Source: Campylobacterales bacterium (GTDB lineage: Bacteria; Campylobacterota; Campylobacteria; Campylobacterales; Sulfurimonadaceae). From it: a stretch of DNA of 50,428 nucleotides. The stretch is taken from assembly GCA_024280035.1 (NCBI GenBank), contig JAJRQV010000098.1, forward strand, positions 1 to 50,428, read 5' to 3'. The notes under the pieces are model-generated. The model ran no database searches and was not told the origin of the DNA. It worked only from the letters and a program-made list of their open reading frames with translations. The position numbers were made by a program, and so were the translations under genes. Shown here piece after piece: positions 7,495-16,667 of this stretch (the first letter of the stretch is position 1; each line of letters starts with the position of its first letter).

Positions 7495-8616
7495 ATGATT
7501 AATAAAAAGAATATGATTAATAAAAAAATTGTTTTTATCCTCTTTATTATTCCTGTTGTATTTCTACTGATTCTCTATTTTCAATTAAAAGAACAAGTGA
7601 GTGATATCTCTGTTAAAAAAATAAGTGATCAGTTCTCAGTACTACTTCGTGCAGAAATAGCCAAAGAAAAAGAGAACTCTCTTCGATATGCTCTTCTTTT
7701 ATCTAGAAACGACTCCTTAATAGCATCAATGGAAGATGATGATGAAGAGAGAGGGTATCGAATTCTTTCAGAATTAATGTTTTCTATCGAACAATATACC
7801 CATGCCATTATCCGTACACAAATTATTACTGATGATTATCTTATTTTTGCACGTAGTTGGGATAATACTTTTGCAGGCATGCCTATTGATGAATACAGAC
7901 CAGACCTGCAATACTTTCAAAAGAATAAAAAACCTCGTTCAGCTATTGAAGTAGGACGGCGTTTAGGTATTAAAGCAACGGTTCCCATCTACAAAGATGA
8001 TAAGATGCTTGGTTTTGTTGAGGTACTGCAGTTTTTTGAAAATACAACAAAATACTTTCGACAGATGGGTGTAGAGCTTTATATTTTAATGGATGAACGT
8101 TTTTATGGTATCTCTATTTTTATGCAAGATAACCCCTTTGTAGGCAAAGACTATATTATTGCCAACCGTCATTACAGCTCTATATATCTTAATGACTTGG
8201 AAGCGTTAGATATGAACAAGTTGCGTAAGAATAAAATTTCAAAACTTAATAAAAAGTATTTTTTTTATGAACCTATGATTAATGGTATTGGAGAACAAAT
8301 AGGTGCTTTTGTTATGGTTATGCCCAAAGAAAGACTTAATTACTTTGCTTCAAAAGATGACAAACTCTCATTTATGATTAATTTTACAAGAAGTGAACTG
8401 TATGAGATTACTAAACATAAATATAGTGATGCTCTGGGATATAAAAGCCGTTATGATAAAGAGTTGTTATATTTAAAAGATGTAGTGGCTCCTGAAGATA
8501 AAGAGCTATTTATGGATGAGGCACGAGATAGGCTTAATGAATACTCAAAAGAGGAACTTATAGGCATGATTCTTAATTACAATATAGCACGCCATATTGA
8601 TGGAGAAATTAGATGA
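7495..8616 (+). CDS. membrane-anchored Cache-type periplasmic sensor protein
   Basis: The 373-residue protein has one N-terminal membrane segment (IVFILFIIPVVFLLILYF) and a large periplasmic part that looks like a Cache-type ligand-binding domain: a long helix (LRAEIAKEKENSLRYALLLS), then FARSWDNTFAGMPIDEYRPDL, GIKATVPIYKDDKMLGFVEVLQFF and IGAFVMVMPKERL. It has no kinase, HAMP or receiver domain. It overlaps the regulator gene by ATGA, so sensing seems split off from the kinase encoded two genes on. The start is ambiguous: a near-repeat of 18 nt gives two ATGs (7495 and 7513) encoding MINKK twice. The ligand may be a reduced sulfur compound, by context only. Confidence 0.68.
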   Translation: MINKKNMINKKIVFILFIIPVVFLLILYFQLKEQVSDISVKKISDQFSVLLRAEIAKEKENSLRYALLLSRNDSLIASMEDDDEERGYRILSELMFSIEQYTHAIIRTQIITDDYLIFARSWDNTFAGMPIDEYRPDLQYFQKNKKPRSAIEVGRRLGIKATVPIYKDDKMLGFVEVLQFFENTTKYFRQMGVELYILMDERFYGISIFMQDNPFVGKDYIIANRHYSSIYLNDLEALDMNKLRKNKISKLNKKYFFYEPMINGIGEQIGAFVMVMPKERLNYFASKDDKLSFMINFTRSELYEITKHKYSDALGYKSRYDKELLYLKDVVAPEDKELFMDEARDRLNEYSKEELIGMILNYNIARHIDGEIR

Positions 8617-9284
8617 AAATACTGCTTTTAGAAGATGAATATACCCTCCGTATTAGTATAGAAGAATTTTTAAATGATATTGGTTATGAGGTTGATGGTT
8701 TTACTTCCAGCGAAGAGGCTTATGATGCTGTATTTGAGACGGCATATGATCTTTTACTCTTAGATGTCAGTGTACCGGGGCGTAATGGTTTTGAACTCTT
8801 AAGTGATCTTCGTAAAGAGGGTATTGGAATATCTGCAATATTTCAAACCTCCTTAACTGATATGGGTGATTTTAAAGAGGGATATAATGCAGGATGCTGT
8901 GATTATATTCGAAAACCATTTGATCTTATGGAGCTACAGTTACGAATAGAACAGGTTATAAAGAGTTGTTACCATGATAATGAATCTATTGTTACCCTAG
9001 CGAAAGGTTTAGAATATGATACTACGCACTTTAGTCTGATTTATAATAAAAAAGAAGTCGATCTTAGTAAAACTGAAGGTGATTTATTAGAAGTGTTATT
9101 AAAATATAAAAACCAAGTCGTTTCAACAGAGATATTTTGCGATGAGATATGGGGAGAGTATGTTAATCCAGCTAATATCCGTGTTCAGGTAAACAATCTG
9201 CGTAAAAAAGTGCCTATAGAGTTTATCGAAAACCGACGGGGTATTGGATATATCATACCTAATAAAGGGGAAAAGAGTGAATGA
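8613..9284 (+). CDS. OmpR-family response regulator
   Basis: The 223-residue protein has a receiver domain (1-120) with the acidic pair ED (residues 7-8), the phospho-acceptor Asp in LLLLDVSVPG (about residue 51) and the Lys in YIRKPFD. A winged-helix domain follows: LSKTEGDLLEVLLKYKNQVVS, ANIRVQVNNLRKKV and NRRGIGYII. It overlaps the Cache gene by 4 bp and the kinase gene by 8 bp. OmpR-type regulators bind direct repeats with about one helical turn spacing, and 11-bp repeats of that kind precede this operon and soxX, so it is the best candidate sox regulator here. Confidence 0.88.
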   Translation: MKILLLEDEYTLRISIEEFLNDIGYEVDGFTSSEEAYDAVFETAYDLLLLDVSVPGRNGFELLSDLRKEGIGISAIFQTSLTDMGDFKEGYNAGCCDYIRKPFDLMELQLRIEQVIKSCYHDNESIVTLAKGLEYDTTHFSLIYNKKEVDLSKTEGDLLEVLLKYKNQVVSTEIFCDEIWGEYVNPANIRVQVNNLRKKVPIEFIENRRGIGYIIPNKGEKSE

Positions 9285-10443
9285 GACCAGTTATGCCATT
9301 AAAAATGCCTTATTGTATACCCTTTTTGTAGCTATTGTCTTATTAGCCCCCTTGTATGTTTATATGGTGTATATGAAAAGTGTTTATCAGGTGCAAAATG
9401 AACTGGCATTAAAACAGCATGCGAGAATAATAATCCATGAGATGGAAGCCTTTGGGCAAAGGGATGAACCCACCTTTAATTTTCCGCGTTTTCAGCTTTT
9501 TCAAGCCGGTCTGTATACGAATCACTTTAACCCACTATTTACCCTTATTGAAGAGCCTATGGAAGACTTCTCTCCAGGTTATCATACCCAAGGTTCTTAT
9601 GTTTATTATATTATGCCTTTGCCACAAAATCGTTATTTTAGTGCCAGTTATTTAATTGTTGGAAATAAACTTTCATACAGTAGCATTTATCAGAATGTAG
9701 TTATGATTCTTGTTTCTATTATTATTTTTGTTTTTTTACTCTCCCTCTTTTTTTTAGAGCGGTTTTCTCGGCCTTTTAAGAGGGTTAATCAAAAACTTGA
9801 TAGGTTTATAAAAGACTCTATGCATGAAATTAACACGCCACTGAGTATTATTAATGTTAATATTGATCTTTTTAATAGAAAGAATCCTGAAAGCAAATAT
9901 CTTAAACGCATAAAAGCAGCGACCAAAACGCTGTCAAATATTTATAATGATATGGATTACCTTATTAAAAAACAGAGTCGAGAGTTTGAAGTACAGAAGA
10001 TAGTACTGGATAAGTATCTACAAGAGCGTATTGAATATTTTTATGAAGTTGCGGGAATGAAGAAGATATCTATAAGCTTGAATATTGATTGTACGATAAA
10101 TATTATGTTTAACAGTACAAAGCTACAGCGTATTATTGATAATAATCTATCTAATGCTATTAAATATTCTCATGAGAACTCAAAAATAGAGGTAAGTTTG
10201 GAATCTTTTGAAAACGGATGCAAGCTTAGTTTTAAAGATGAAGGCGTGGGAATAAAAAACCCCCAGCGAATTTTTGAGAGATATTACCGCGAAAAAAGTG
10301 AAAAAGGTGGTTTTGGTATTGGTCTTAATATTGTTAAACAGATTATTGATGAAGCTAATATTACCCTCAAAATTAGCTCTCAAGTAGGCAAGGGAAGCAC
10401 CTTTTCCTACTTTATTCCTGCAAGACTTCTTGCTATAAACTAA
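9277..10443 (+). CDS. membrane sensor histidine kinase
   Basis: Start chosen at GTG 9277, which has AAAGGGGAAAAG upstream and overlaps the regulator gene by 8 bp; an upstream TTG at 9244 is possible. The product is 388 residues. A first membrane helix (about 10-33), a periplasmic region of about 100 residues and a second helix (about 140-160) precede the kinase core. Motifs are the H-box FIKDSMHEINTPLSI (His about 183), N-box NNLSNAIKYSHENS, G1 DEGVGI, F-box ERYYRE and G2 GGFGIGLNI. It is complete and should phosphorylate the regulator just upstream. It probably works with the separate Cache protein. Confidence 0.87.
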   Translation: MNETSYAIKNALLYTLFVAIVLLAPLYVYMVYMKSVYQVQNELALKQHARIIIHEMEAFGQRDEPTFNFPRFQLFQAGLYTNHFNPLFTLIEEPMEDFSPGYHTQGSYVYYIMPLPQNRYFSASYLIVGNKLSYSSIYQNVVMILVSIIIFVFLLSLFFLERFSRPFKRVNQKLDRFIKDSMHEINTPLSIINVNIDLFNRKNPESKYLKRIKAATKTLSNIYNDMDYLIKKQSREFEVQKIVLDKYLQERIEYFYEVAGMKKISISLNIDCTINIMFNSTKLQRIIDNNLSNAIKYSHENSKIEVSLESFENGCKLSFKDEGVGIKNPQRIFERYYREKSEKGGFGIGLNIVKQIIDEANITLKISSQVGKGSTFSYFIPARLLAIN

Positions 10444-10476
10444 ACCCTTAATACAAAAACAATCACTCTTTCGTAA

Positions 10477-10498
10477 TTTTTACACTATTTTTACACTA
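10477..10498 (+). promoter_or_regulatory. tandem 11-bp direct repeat before soxX, probable response-regulator site 2
   Basis: TTTTTACACTA occurs twice with no gap (10477-10487 and 10488-10498). A weak -10 (TACTAT, 10505-10510) follows, so the repeats overlap the -35 region. The match to the repeats at 5927-5948 is very close. This gives a direct link between the two-component operon and the sox genes. Confidence 0.55.
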
Positions 10499-10536
10499 GC
10501 TTGTTACTATTACTCAAATAACTTGAAGGAGTGTCA

Positions 10537-11064
10537 ATGATAAAGATAGTTACATTAGTTGCGATGGCAGGAATTGCTTCTTTTGCTGTTGATTTGAAAA
10601 GTGTGATAGAAACACCTGAAGCCAAGCAGATTATTCAAAAGGATTTACTTGGTCCGGCAAAAACATTTACGATGCCAGCAGGATGTATTACAACTGATGC
10701 AGAGGCAATAGCACGTGGAAAGTTTATTTTTCATAATCTAAATGGAAAAAAAGCAAAGGGTCCTTTTCCTAAAGGCTTAGCCAAAAAGAATGCAAAGGGT
10801 AAGGCAAAACAGTACGGAAACTGTGTTGCTTGTCACAATATAGAAGGTGCAAAAGGTGGGGGAAATATTGGTCCAGATCTTAGCAATTATAAGAAGCATT
10901 TTATTGATACAAAGGTGCGTAATAGTGCATGGGTTTATCAAAAAATAGCAGATGCACGTATTGATAATGCAAACACACATATGACAATTAATCTGACAAC
11001 AGGTCTGTTTAGTAAAAAAGAAGTCTGTGAGTTAACATCATATATTGTATCTAAGAAAAAGTAG
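10537..11064 (+). CDS. soxX: SoxX, c-type cytochrome of the Sox thiosulfate-oxidising system
   Basis: Start chosen at ATG 10537, five bases after GAAGGAG; a GTG at 10531 would overlap that site. The 175-residue protein has a signal peptide (MIKIVTLVAMAGIASFA) and one haem motif, CVACH, followed by a GPDLSNY segment typical of SoxX. SoxX pairs with SoxA to form the periplasmic enzyme that links thiosulfate oxidatively to the SoxY cysteine. It is the first gene of soxXYZAB and is preceded by the tandem repeat that probably binds the upstream regulator. SoxX ends with a genuine TAG. Confidence 0.88.
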   Translation: MIKIVTLVAMAGIASFAVDLKSVIETPEAKQIIQKDLLGPAKTFTMPAGCITTDAEAIARGKFIFHNLNGKKAKGPFPKGLAKKNAKGKAKQYGNCVACHNIEGAKGGGNIGPDLSNYKKHFIDTKVRNSAWVYQKIADARIDNANTHMTINLTTGLFSKKEVCELTSYIVSKKK

Positions 11065-11074
11065 AGGAGAAAAA

Positions 11075-11542
11075 ATGCAAAGAAGAACATTTTTAAAAGG
11101 ATTTGGGGCAGCAGTCGCTGTGTCAGCGGTAGTACCATCAGTAGTATTGGCAGACGATAAAAAGCCAACAAGCCCAAATGCAATGAGTTATACAACAGCA
11201 GTTGCCGCTATTACAGGAGGCAAATCAGTGACTGTTTCAAGTAAGGTAGCGCTTAAGGCACCTGAAATTGCTGAAAATGGAGCCGTTGTTCCAGTGAAGG
11301 TAACAGTTGAGAGTCCTATGACAGATAAAGATTATGTTAAGGCTATCCATATTCTTGCTAAAAAGAATTTTAATGCCCGGTGTGCAAATGTGTTTTTAAC
11401 ACCTGCAAATGGAAAAGCAGTTTTTGGTACACGTATTAAACTGGGTGGAACTCAAGATGTTGTTGCCTTAGTTGAACTCAGTGATGGTAGTTTTATAAGT
11501 GCTTCACAAAACGTTAAGGTAACTATCGGCGGATGCGGTTGA
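11075..11542 (+). CDS. soxY: SoxY, sulfur-carrier protein of the Sox system
   Basis: Start is ATG 11075, with AGAGGAG upstream. The 155-residue protein has a twin-arginine signal (MQRRTFLKGFG...VVLA) and ends exactly in GGCG, the flexible arm whose Cys carries the sulfur intermediates of thiosulfate oxidation. Between them is the usual Ig-like domain (VPVKVTVESPMTDKDYVKAI). It forms a dimer with SoxZ, and Tat export fits a complex folded before crossing the membrane. The gene lies 10 bp after soxX. Confidence 0.93.
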   Translation: MQRRTFLKGFGAAVAVSAVVPSVVLADDKKPTSPNAMSYTTAVAAITGGKSVTVSSKVALKAPEIAENGAVVPVKVTVESPMTDKDYVKAIHILAKKNFNARCANVFLTPANGKAVFGTRIKLGGTQDVVALVELSDGSFISASQNVKVTIGGCG

Positions 11543-11584
11543 TCGCAGAGTTAAAAAATAAAAAATAGATAAGAGAGGCTAGAC

Positions 11585-11920
11585 ATGGGAAAAAGAAAAT
11601 CATTGATTAAAATCAAACCAAAAAAATATAAAACAGGCGATATCGTAAAAGTAGATTTTATGGTAATGCATCCAATGGAAACAGGGATGCGTAAAGATAA
11701 AAAAACGGGAAAATATACACCAGCTGAGTATATTACAGAAGTGAAGTTCTTCTTCAATGATGTATTATTAACAAAAATGATTATTTGGGAAGCACTTTCA
11801 ACTAATCCACTTTTCACAATTAACTTTAAAGTGACAGGTCCTGGAAAATTAAAAGTAGTTTTCAAAGATAATAAGGGCGAAGTTACAGAAAAAAGCAAAA
11901 AAATTAAACCCAAAGGATAA
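11585..11920 (+). CDS. soxZ: SoxZ, partner of the SoxY sulfur carrier
   Basis: The 111-residue protein has no signal peptide, as usual, because it is exported together with SoxY. It shows the SoxZ-type Ig-like fold: VKVDFMVMHPMETGMRKDKKTGK, the segment PAEYITEVKFFFND and a C-terminal LKVVFKDNKGE. SoxYZ presents the sulfur substrate to SoxAX and SoxB. It starts 42 bp after soxY with AGAGAGG upstream, and soxA starts three bases after its stop. Confidence 0.92.
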   Translation: MGKRKSLIKIKPKKYKTGDIVKVDFMVMHPMETGMRKDKKTGKYTPAEYITEVKFFFNDVLLTKMIIWEALSTNPLFTINFKVTGPGKLKVVFKDNKGEVTEKSKKIKPKG

Positions 11921-11923
11921 GAG

Positions 11924-12688
11924 ATGAATAAAATTATAATTTCATTAATGGCATCTGCTGTCTTAGTCTTTGGTGGTGAACAATTTGCAATGAGTGATGC
12001 TGATCGTGCTATGTATGCCGAGATGCTAGAGGCAAATCCTGCTGATATGTTTGTTGAAGAGGGAAATGAGTATCTTTAAGAGTTTGGTGGTGGAGATGAA
12101 GGTCTTGCTAAATTTCTAAACCAGAGTGAAGAGACGCTTCCCGGATATATCGCAGGCTTTCCTCGATATATTAAAAAATTTGACCGTGTTGTGGGGTTAG
12201 ATCAAGTTCTTCAGGGGCTTATGGCTGAAAATGGGCATAAACCTTTTAAGCTAAAAAGCAAAGATATGTTTGCTATGTCAGCGTATGCTAAATCTCTTGC
12301 GAATGATGAGAAGATTAATATTGATGTTACTGCGAATAAACAGATGAAAAAAGCATATGCTTTAGGTAAAGAGGTGTATGAGACAAAACGTGGCGGACGT
12401 GGGCTTTCATGTTTAAGCTGTCATTCTAAAGATGTGATTGGTGGTATCTTACGTACTCAGCCACTTCCTGATTTAGGTGCGCCAACTGTTAAAGCAGCTG
12501 CGACATGGCCAGCTTATCGTATGACAAAGTCTTCTTTACGTACGCTTCAAAGACGTTTTCAAGGCTGTATGAAAAATGCACTTTTAGCAGTACTTCCTAT
12601 TGGATCTGAAGAGATGGTTGCACTTGAGGTGTATATAACAGAGAAAGCAAAAGGCAATGAGATCGCCATTCCTGGTCTCAAGCGTTAA
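11924..12688 (+). pseudogene. soxA: soxA, interrupted by an in-frame TAA
   Basis: The frame begins MNKIIISLMASAVLVFGG, a signal peptide, four bases after soxZ. Codon 52 is TAA (12077-12079), in the phrase NEYL*EFGGGDEG. The frame then runs on intact for 203 codons and keeps all SoxA hallmarks: the haem motif CLSCH and the active-site Cys in RRFQGCMKN, followed by a helix ending LEVYI. Without the stop it would be a normal 254-residue single-haem SoxA. The lost residue is probably Glu or Lys (GAA or AAA). Internal restart codons exist downstream but would give a protein without export signal. Confidence 0.85.
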
Positions 12689-12700
12689 GGGGTAGATAGT

Positions 12701-14473
12701 ATGGATATTTCAAGAAGAGATTTTATGCAGATTGCAACAGCTCTTGGGCTAATCACCGTTGCTGGTGGTTGTGCTACAGCTGTTCCAGGTAGAAGTCTGG
12801 ATGCAATAAGCCTTAAAGATTTATATGATTTTAATACAAAAGGAAAGTTGACCCTGCTTCATATGTGTGATTTACATGCCCATATTAAGCCTTTGTACTG
12901 GAGAGAGCCCTCAACACTAATTTCGGCTCCAAACCTTGTGGGTACACCAGGTTTTTTATGTGGTGAATCTTTTGCGAAATATTATGGCTTAGAGCCAAGT
13001 TCGCTTGATGCATATTTTGATACCTATATGGACTTTGATGCCTTAGCAAACAAGTTTGGAAAAATGGGTGGGATTTCGCATATGAAGACACTTATTAATG
13101 AGATTAAGCGTCAGCGTGGTGCCCAAAATGTGTTATTCTTAGACTCGGGTGACACATGGCAGGGTACAGGTGTCGCACTAAAGACTCGTGGTGAAGCGAT
13201 TGTTAAGGCGCAAAACTATCTGGGTGTAGATGTAATGGTAGGACACTGGGAGTTTACCTATGGTAAAGAGCGTGTTCAAGAGCTTATTACTAAGTTAGAT
13301 GCGAAATTTATTTCACAAAATATTGTGGGTAATGATCCTTTTGCAGATGAATTTGAGGAGTTAATCTTTGAACCCTATACTATTGAGGAAAGAGCAGGAG
13401 CGAAGATAGGTATTATCGGTCAATCTTTTCCTTTTACATCAACAGCAAATCCAAAAGAGTTTACAGAAGGTTGGAGTTTTGGGCTTCGTTTAGATACGCT
13501 TCAAGAGTATGTAGATGAACTTCGTAATAAACATAAGGTTGATTGTGTTGTTGTTTTGTCTCATGATGGATTTAGTGTTGATCAAGAGGTGGCACGTAAG
13601 GTTAATGGAATTGACTTTATTTTAAGTGGGCATACGCATGATCCTTCTCCACAACCTATTGTGATTAATGAGACGGTCATTGTTATTGCAGGTAGTCATG
13701 GTAAGTATATTGGACGTTTAGATCTTGATATACAAAATGGAAAAGTGAATGATTATGAGTACAAACTCATTCCCATCGCTTCAAATATAATACCAGCAGA
13801 TCCTGAAGGTGAAAAGTTAGTTGCACAGCTGTATGCTCCATTTGATACAGAATTAAATGAGGTTCTTGGTAAAACAAAGGGTCTTTTATATAAACGTGAT
13901 ACCTTTCATTAGACCTTTGATCAGCTGATTAATGATGCTATTATGGATGAGATGAAATGTGATATCTCTTTTACTCCAGGTTACCGTTGGGGAACAACAG
14001 TTCTTGCAGGTGGTAATATCTTAATGGATAATGTTTATGAGATGTGTGGAATTACATATCCAAATGTGTATACTTTTGAGCTAAAGGGAGAGCGTATTGC
14101 AAGTCTTCTTGAAGATATAGCGGATAATGTATTTAATGCTAATCCTCTTTATCAACAAGGTGGAGATATGAGTCGTCTTGGTGGTATGACCTATGATATT
14201 ACGGTTGCAGCTGCAACAGGTAAGCGTATCACTAATATAAAAGTTGGTGGAAAAGCACTTGATCCTAACCGTATTTATAGTGTTTCATCATGGGGTGGAA
14301 ATCTTCAAAATGCTGGAGACAATCTGCAAGAAGATAAAATCCGTGCTGTTTATGACATTACGCGTGATTATATTAAGCGTAAGGGAGTGGTAGACGTTAG
14401 TAATGAGAGTAATGTGACTCTGCTTGATTATGACTGTGGATGTCCACAAAAAGGTAGAACAACCTGCTCTTAA
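12701..14473 (+). pseudogene. soxB: soxB, interrupted by an in-frame TAG
   Basis: The frame begins MDISRRDFMQIATALGLI, a twin-arginine signal, with AAGGGGTAG upstream. The metallophosphoesterase domain shows its metal motifs: HMCDLHAH, LDSGDTWQGTG, LSHDG and SGHTHDPSP. SoxB is the di-manganese hydrolase that frees sulfate from SoxY-bound thiosulfonate. TAG at 13910-13912 is codon 404, between YKRDTFH and TFDQLINDAIMDE; the C-terminal 5'-nucleotidase-like domain (FTPGYRWGTTVLAGG...) continues intact to TAA at 14471. The full length would be 590 residues. Truncation at 403 would remove the substrate-binding domain. Confidence 0.88.
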
Positions 14474-14640
14474 ATGGCTTGTTTTGTGGGAGTAAGGTTT
14501 TATAGATGGCTGTATGAATGATTTGATGCAGTTTAGGGTGATGGCAGCACGAACTACCATCTGTTTGTAAGTATGTTATAAGAACAAATACTACATGTTA
14601 TTATACAGACTTATTATTGAAAGTGAAATAAGGGTAATAA

Positions 14641-16137
14641 ATGAAAACGAATAAGAGTATTAAATTAGCAGCAATAGCAGCCGCGTGTTTAGTGGGTACG
14701 ACTTCAGTAAGTGCTTTAAGTACAGATAAACGTGATATGAAAAATAATATGAGTATCACTTATAAAATAAAGCCAAAGGCTGTTAATAGCGTTACCGATA
14801 TGTTTGCAGAGGGTGTTCTTTATGGTCGTTTACGCTCAAATATGTTTCATTGGGATTGGAATGCGGATAGAGCAGGTAAAACAGCTGATAACACTTCATG
14901 GGGTGTTGGTGGTAGTTTAATTTATAGTACAGCTTATTTAAATGGGTTTGGTGCAACTGCGGGTATGTATACAACGCATACGATTGCAACAGATAACCTT
15001 GAAACTTCTGGTGGAGTAACCTTTGATGCGGGTAAGGCAGGTAAAGATACCTACTCAAGAGCAGATGGAAGTGGTGCACATATTGATGTTCTTGCACTTG
15101 CATATTTAGAATATAAATTTGCAAAAAGTAATATTAAGGTAGGTCGTCAAATTTTTGAGAGTACACTTTTACGCTCTAATGATACCAAAATGATACCAAA
15201 TACATTTGAGGGTTATGCTATTGAAAGTAAAGATCTTGCGGATACAAAACTAAGGTTAGCGTATTTTACAAGACAAAAACTTCGTGATCACCGTGATTTT
15301 CACAGTATTATTGCTGTTGATGGTTTTAATGAAAATGATGATGCTGGAAAACATAAGGGCTTGAGTGTTACTAATATTTTAGCAGCTGGTGAAGATGTTG
15401 AACCTGCTATGCTGGTTGCAACTATACAAAACAAATCTATTGCGGGTTTAAAACTTAATCTTGATGGTATGTATATTGATGGTTTTGTCTCATCAATTAT
15501 TGCTGAGGCTAATTATAAGATTAAACTTGGTGATGGCTGGTCATTAACACCAGGTGCACGTTATTTTTACCAAATGGATGAAGGTGCTGGAGCTATCGGT
15601 GGTGCAGCACTTAATGGTTCTTTAGCTGGAGTGAGTGGAAGTGCAAATGGTTATGATGATGCGGGAAGTGTAGATGGTGGTGCATGGATGGCACGTTTGA
15701 AACTTAAAAAAGGTGCAGGTAGTGTTATGGTAGGGTATTCTGCTATTAATGATGATGCGGATCTTATTGCTCCTTGGCGTGGTTTCCCAACAGGTGGGTA
15801 TACACGTTCTATGGCGCAATACAACTGGGAAGCAAATACTAAATCGTATATGATTAAAGCAGGATATGACTTTGGTAAAGCAGGTATGGTTGAAGGGCTT
15901 CGTGGAGCACTTGATTATGCTGTTATGGATTATGATGAAGATAAGCTTTTAGCGGGTGGTATTAGTAAAACAGATAGAGATATCATTCACTTAGATGTAT
16001 TTAAAACCTTTGCTTCTGCTCCAAACCTTGAGTTAAAGCTTCGTGCAGCTATGATTAATGCAGATACAACTCCGGGGCAAGATCAAGATTATAACTCATA
16101 TAATGAATACCGTTTTGAAGTGAATTACTTCTTTTAA
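14641..16137 (+). CDS. Opr-family outer-membrane porin
   Basis: The 498-residue protein has a signal peptide (MKTNKSIKLAAIAAACLVGTTSVSA) and a long run of beta strands ending in EVNYFF, with the terminal aromatic residue of an outer-membrane barrel. The segment DMFAEGVLYGRLRSNMFHWDW and the motif VGRQIFESTLLRSNDT are typical of the OprD-like porins of Campylobacterota. Its place right after soxB suggests a route for sulfur compounds into the periplasm, though that is inferred. A 167-bp gap with its own promoter-like sequence (TATTAT near 14598) separates it from soxB. AAGGGTAAT gives the start. Confidence 0.83.
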   Translation: MKTNKSIKLAAIAAACLVGTTSVSALSTDKRDMKNNMSITYKIKPKAVNSVTDMFAEGVLYGRLRSNMFHWDWNADRAGKTADNTSWGVGGSLIYSTAYLNGFGATAGMYTTHTIATDNLETSGGVTFDAGKAGKDTYSRADGSGAHIDVLALAYLEYKFAKSNIKVGRQIFESTLLRSNDTKMIPNTFEGYAIESKDLADTKLRLAYFTRQKLRDHRDFHSIIAVDGFNENDDAGKHKGLSVTNILAAGEDVEPAMLVATIQNKSIAGLKLNLDGMYIDGFVSSIIAEANYKIKLGDGWSLTPGARYFYQMDEGAGAIGGAALNGSLAGVSGSANGYDDAGSVDGGAWMARLKLKKGAGSVMVGYSAINDDADLIAPWRGFPTGGYTRSMAQYNWEANTKSYMIKAGYDFGKAGMVEGLRGALDYAVMDYDEDKLLAGGISKTDRDIIHLDVFKTFASAPNLELKLRAAMINADTTPGQDQDYNSYNEYRFEVNYFF

Positions 16138-16142
16138 TCAGA

Positions 16143-16210
16143 AAAAACAGTATACTCTTAGTCCTAGGGGATTAGGAGTATAACTTTTCTATACGGTATT
16201 ACTGTTTTGT
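16143..16210 (+). terminator. nested hairpin terminator after the porin gene
   Basis: The inner stem pairs ATACTCTTAGTCC (16152-16164) with GGATTAGGAGTAT (16169-16181), with two G-U wobbles, and is followed by AACTTTTCT. An outer pair, AAAACAGTA/TACTGTTTT, encloses it up to about 16209. Confidence 0.65.
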
Positions 16211-16253
16211 ATTTTAAAATGAATGCAAAATTGTGATTCAATAAGGCAAGGTG

Positions 16254-16667
16254 ATGGTTAAGAAGATTTTAATGGGGCTACTTTTTTTATGTGCATTTGA
16301 TTCTTTACTTTATGCAGCAGAAGTACAGTGGAGAAGTTGGAAGGTTGCTATTGAAGAGGTGAAAAATACAGATAAAATTATTATGGTGGATATTATTAGA
16401 GATGGTTGCCGCTATTGTGTTAAGATGGAAAAGAATGTTTTTCATGATGAGAAGATGGTAGTGTATATACATAAGCATTTTATTCCCGTTAAAATCAATC
16501 TTTCAAAAGAAGTAGTTCCTCTAGGAATAAAGGTAGATATGACACCCTCCTTTCTCTTTTTTTCATCAGATATAAAGCTTATAAAGAAGATTCCTGGTTC
16601 ATGGAATCAAAAAGATTTTTATGATTTTCTAGATAAGATTATTGTACAGAATAAGGATACAAGATGA
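16254..16667 (+). CDS. exported thioredoxin-fold protein (SoxW-like)
   Basis: Start chosen at ATG 16254, with GCAAGG upstream. The 137-residue product has a signal peptide (MVKKILMGLLFLCAFDSLLYA) and a thioredoxin fold: DKIIMVDIIRDGCRYCVKMEKNVF with the redox pair CRYC, then a cis-Pro segment MTPSFLFF. It resembles the SoxW/DUF255-like thioredoxins that reduce periplasmic Sox or cytochrome cysteines. It overlaps the DsrE-like gene by ATGA, so the two are translationally coupled. A role in reducing the sulfur carrier or the DsrE-like neighbour is inferred. Confidence 0.75.
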   Translation: MVKKILMGLLFLCAFDSLLYAAEVQWRSWKVAIEEVKNTDKIIMVDIIRDGCRYCVKMEKNVFHDEKMVVYIHKHFIPVKINLSKEVVPLGIKVDMTPSFLFFSSDIKLIKKIPGSWNQKDFYDFLDKIIVQNKDTR

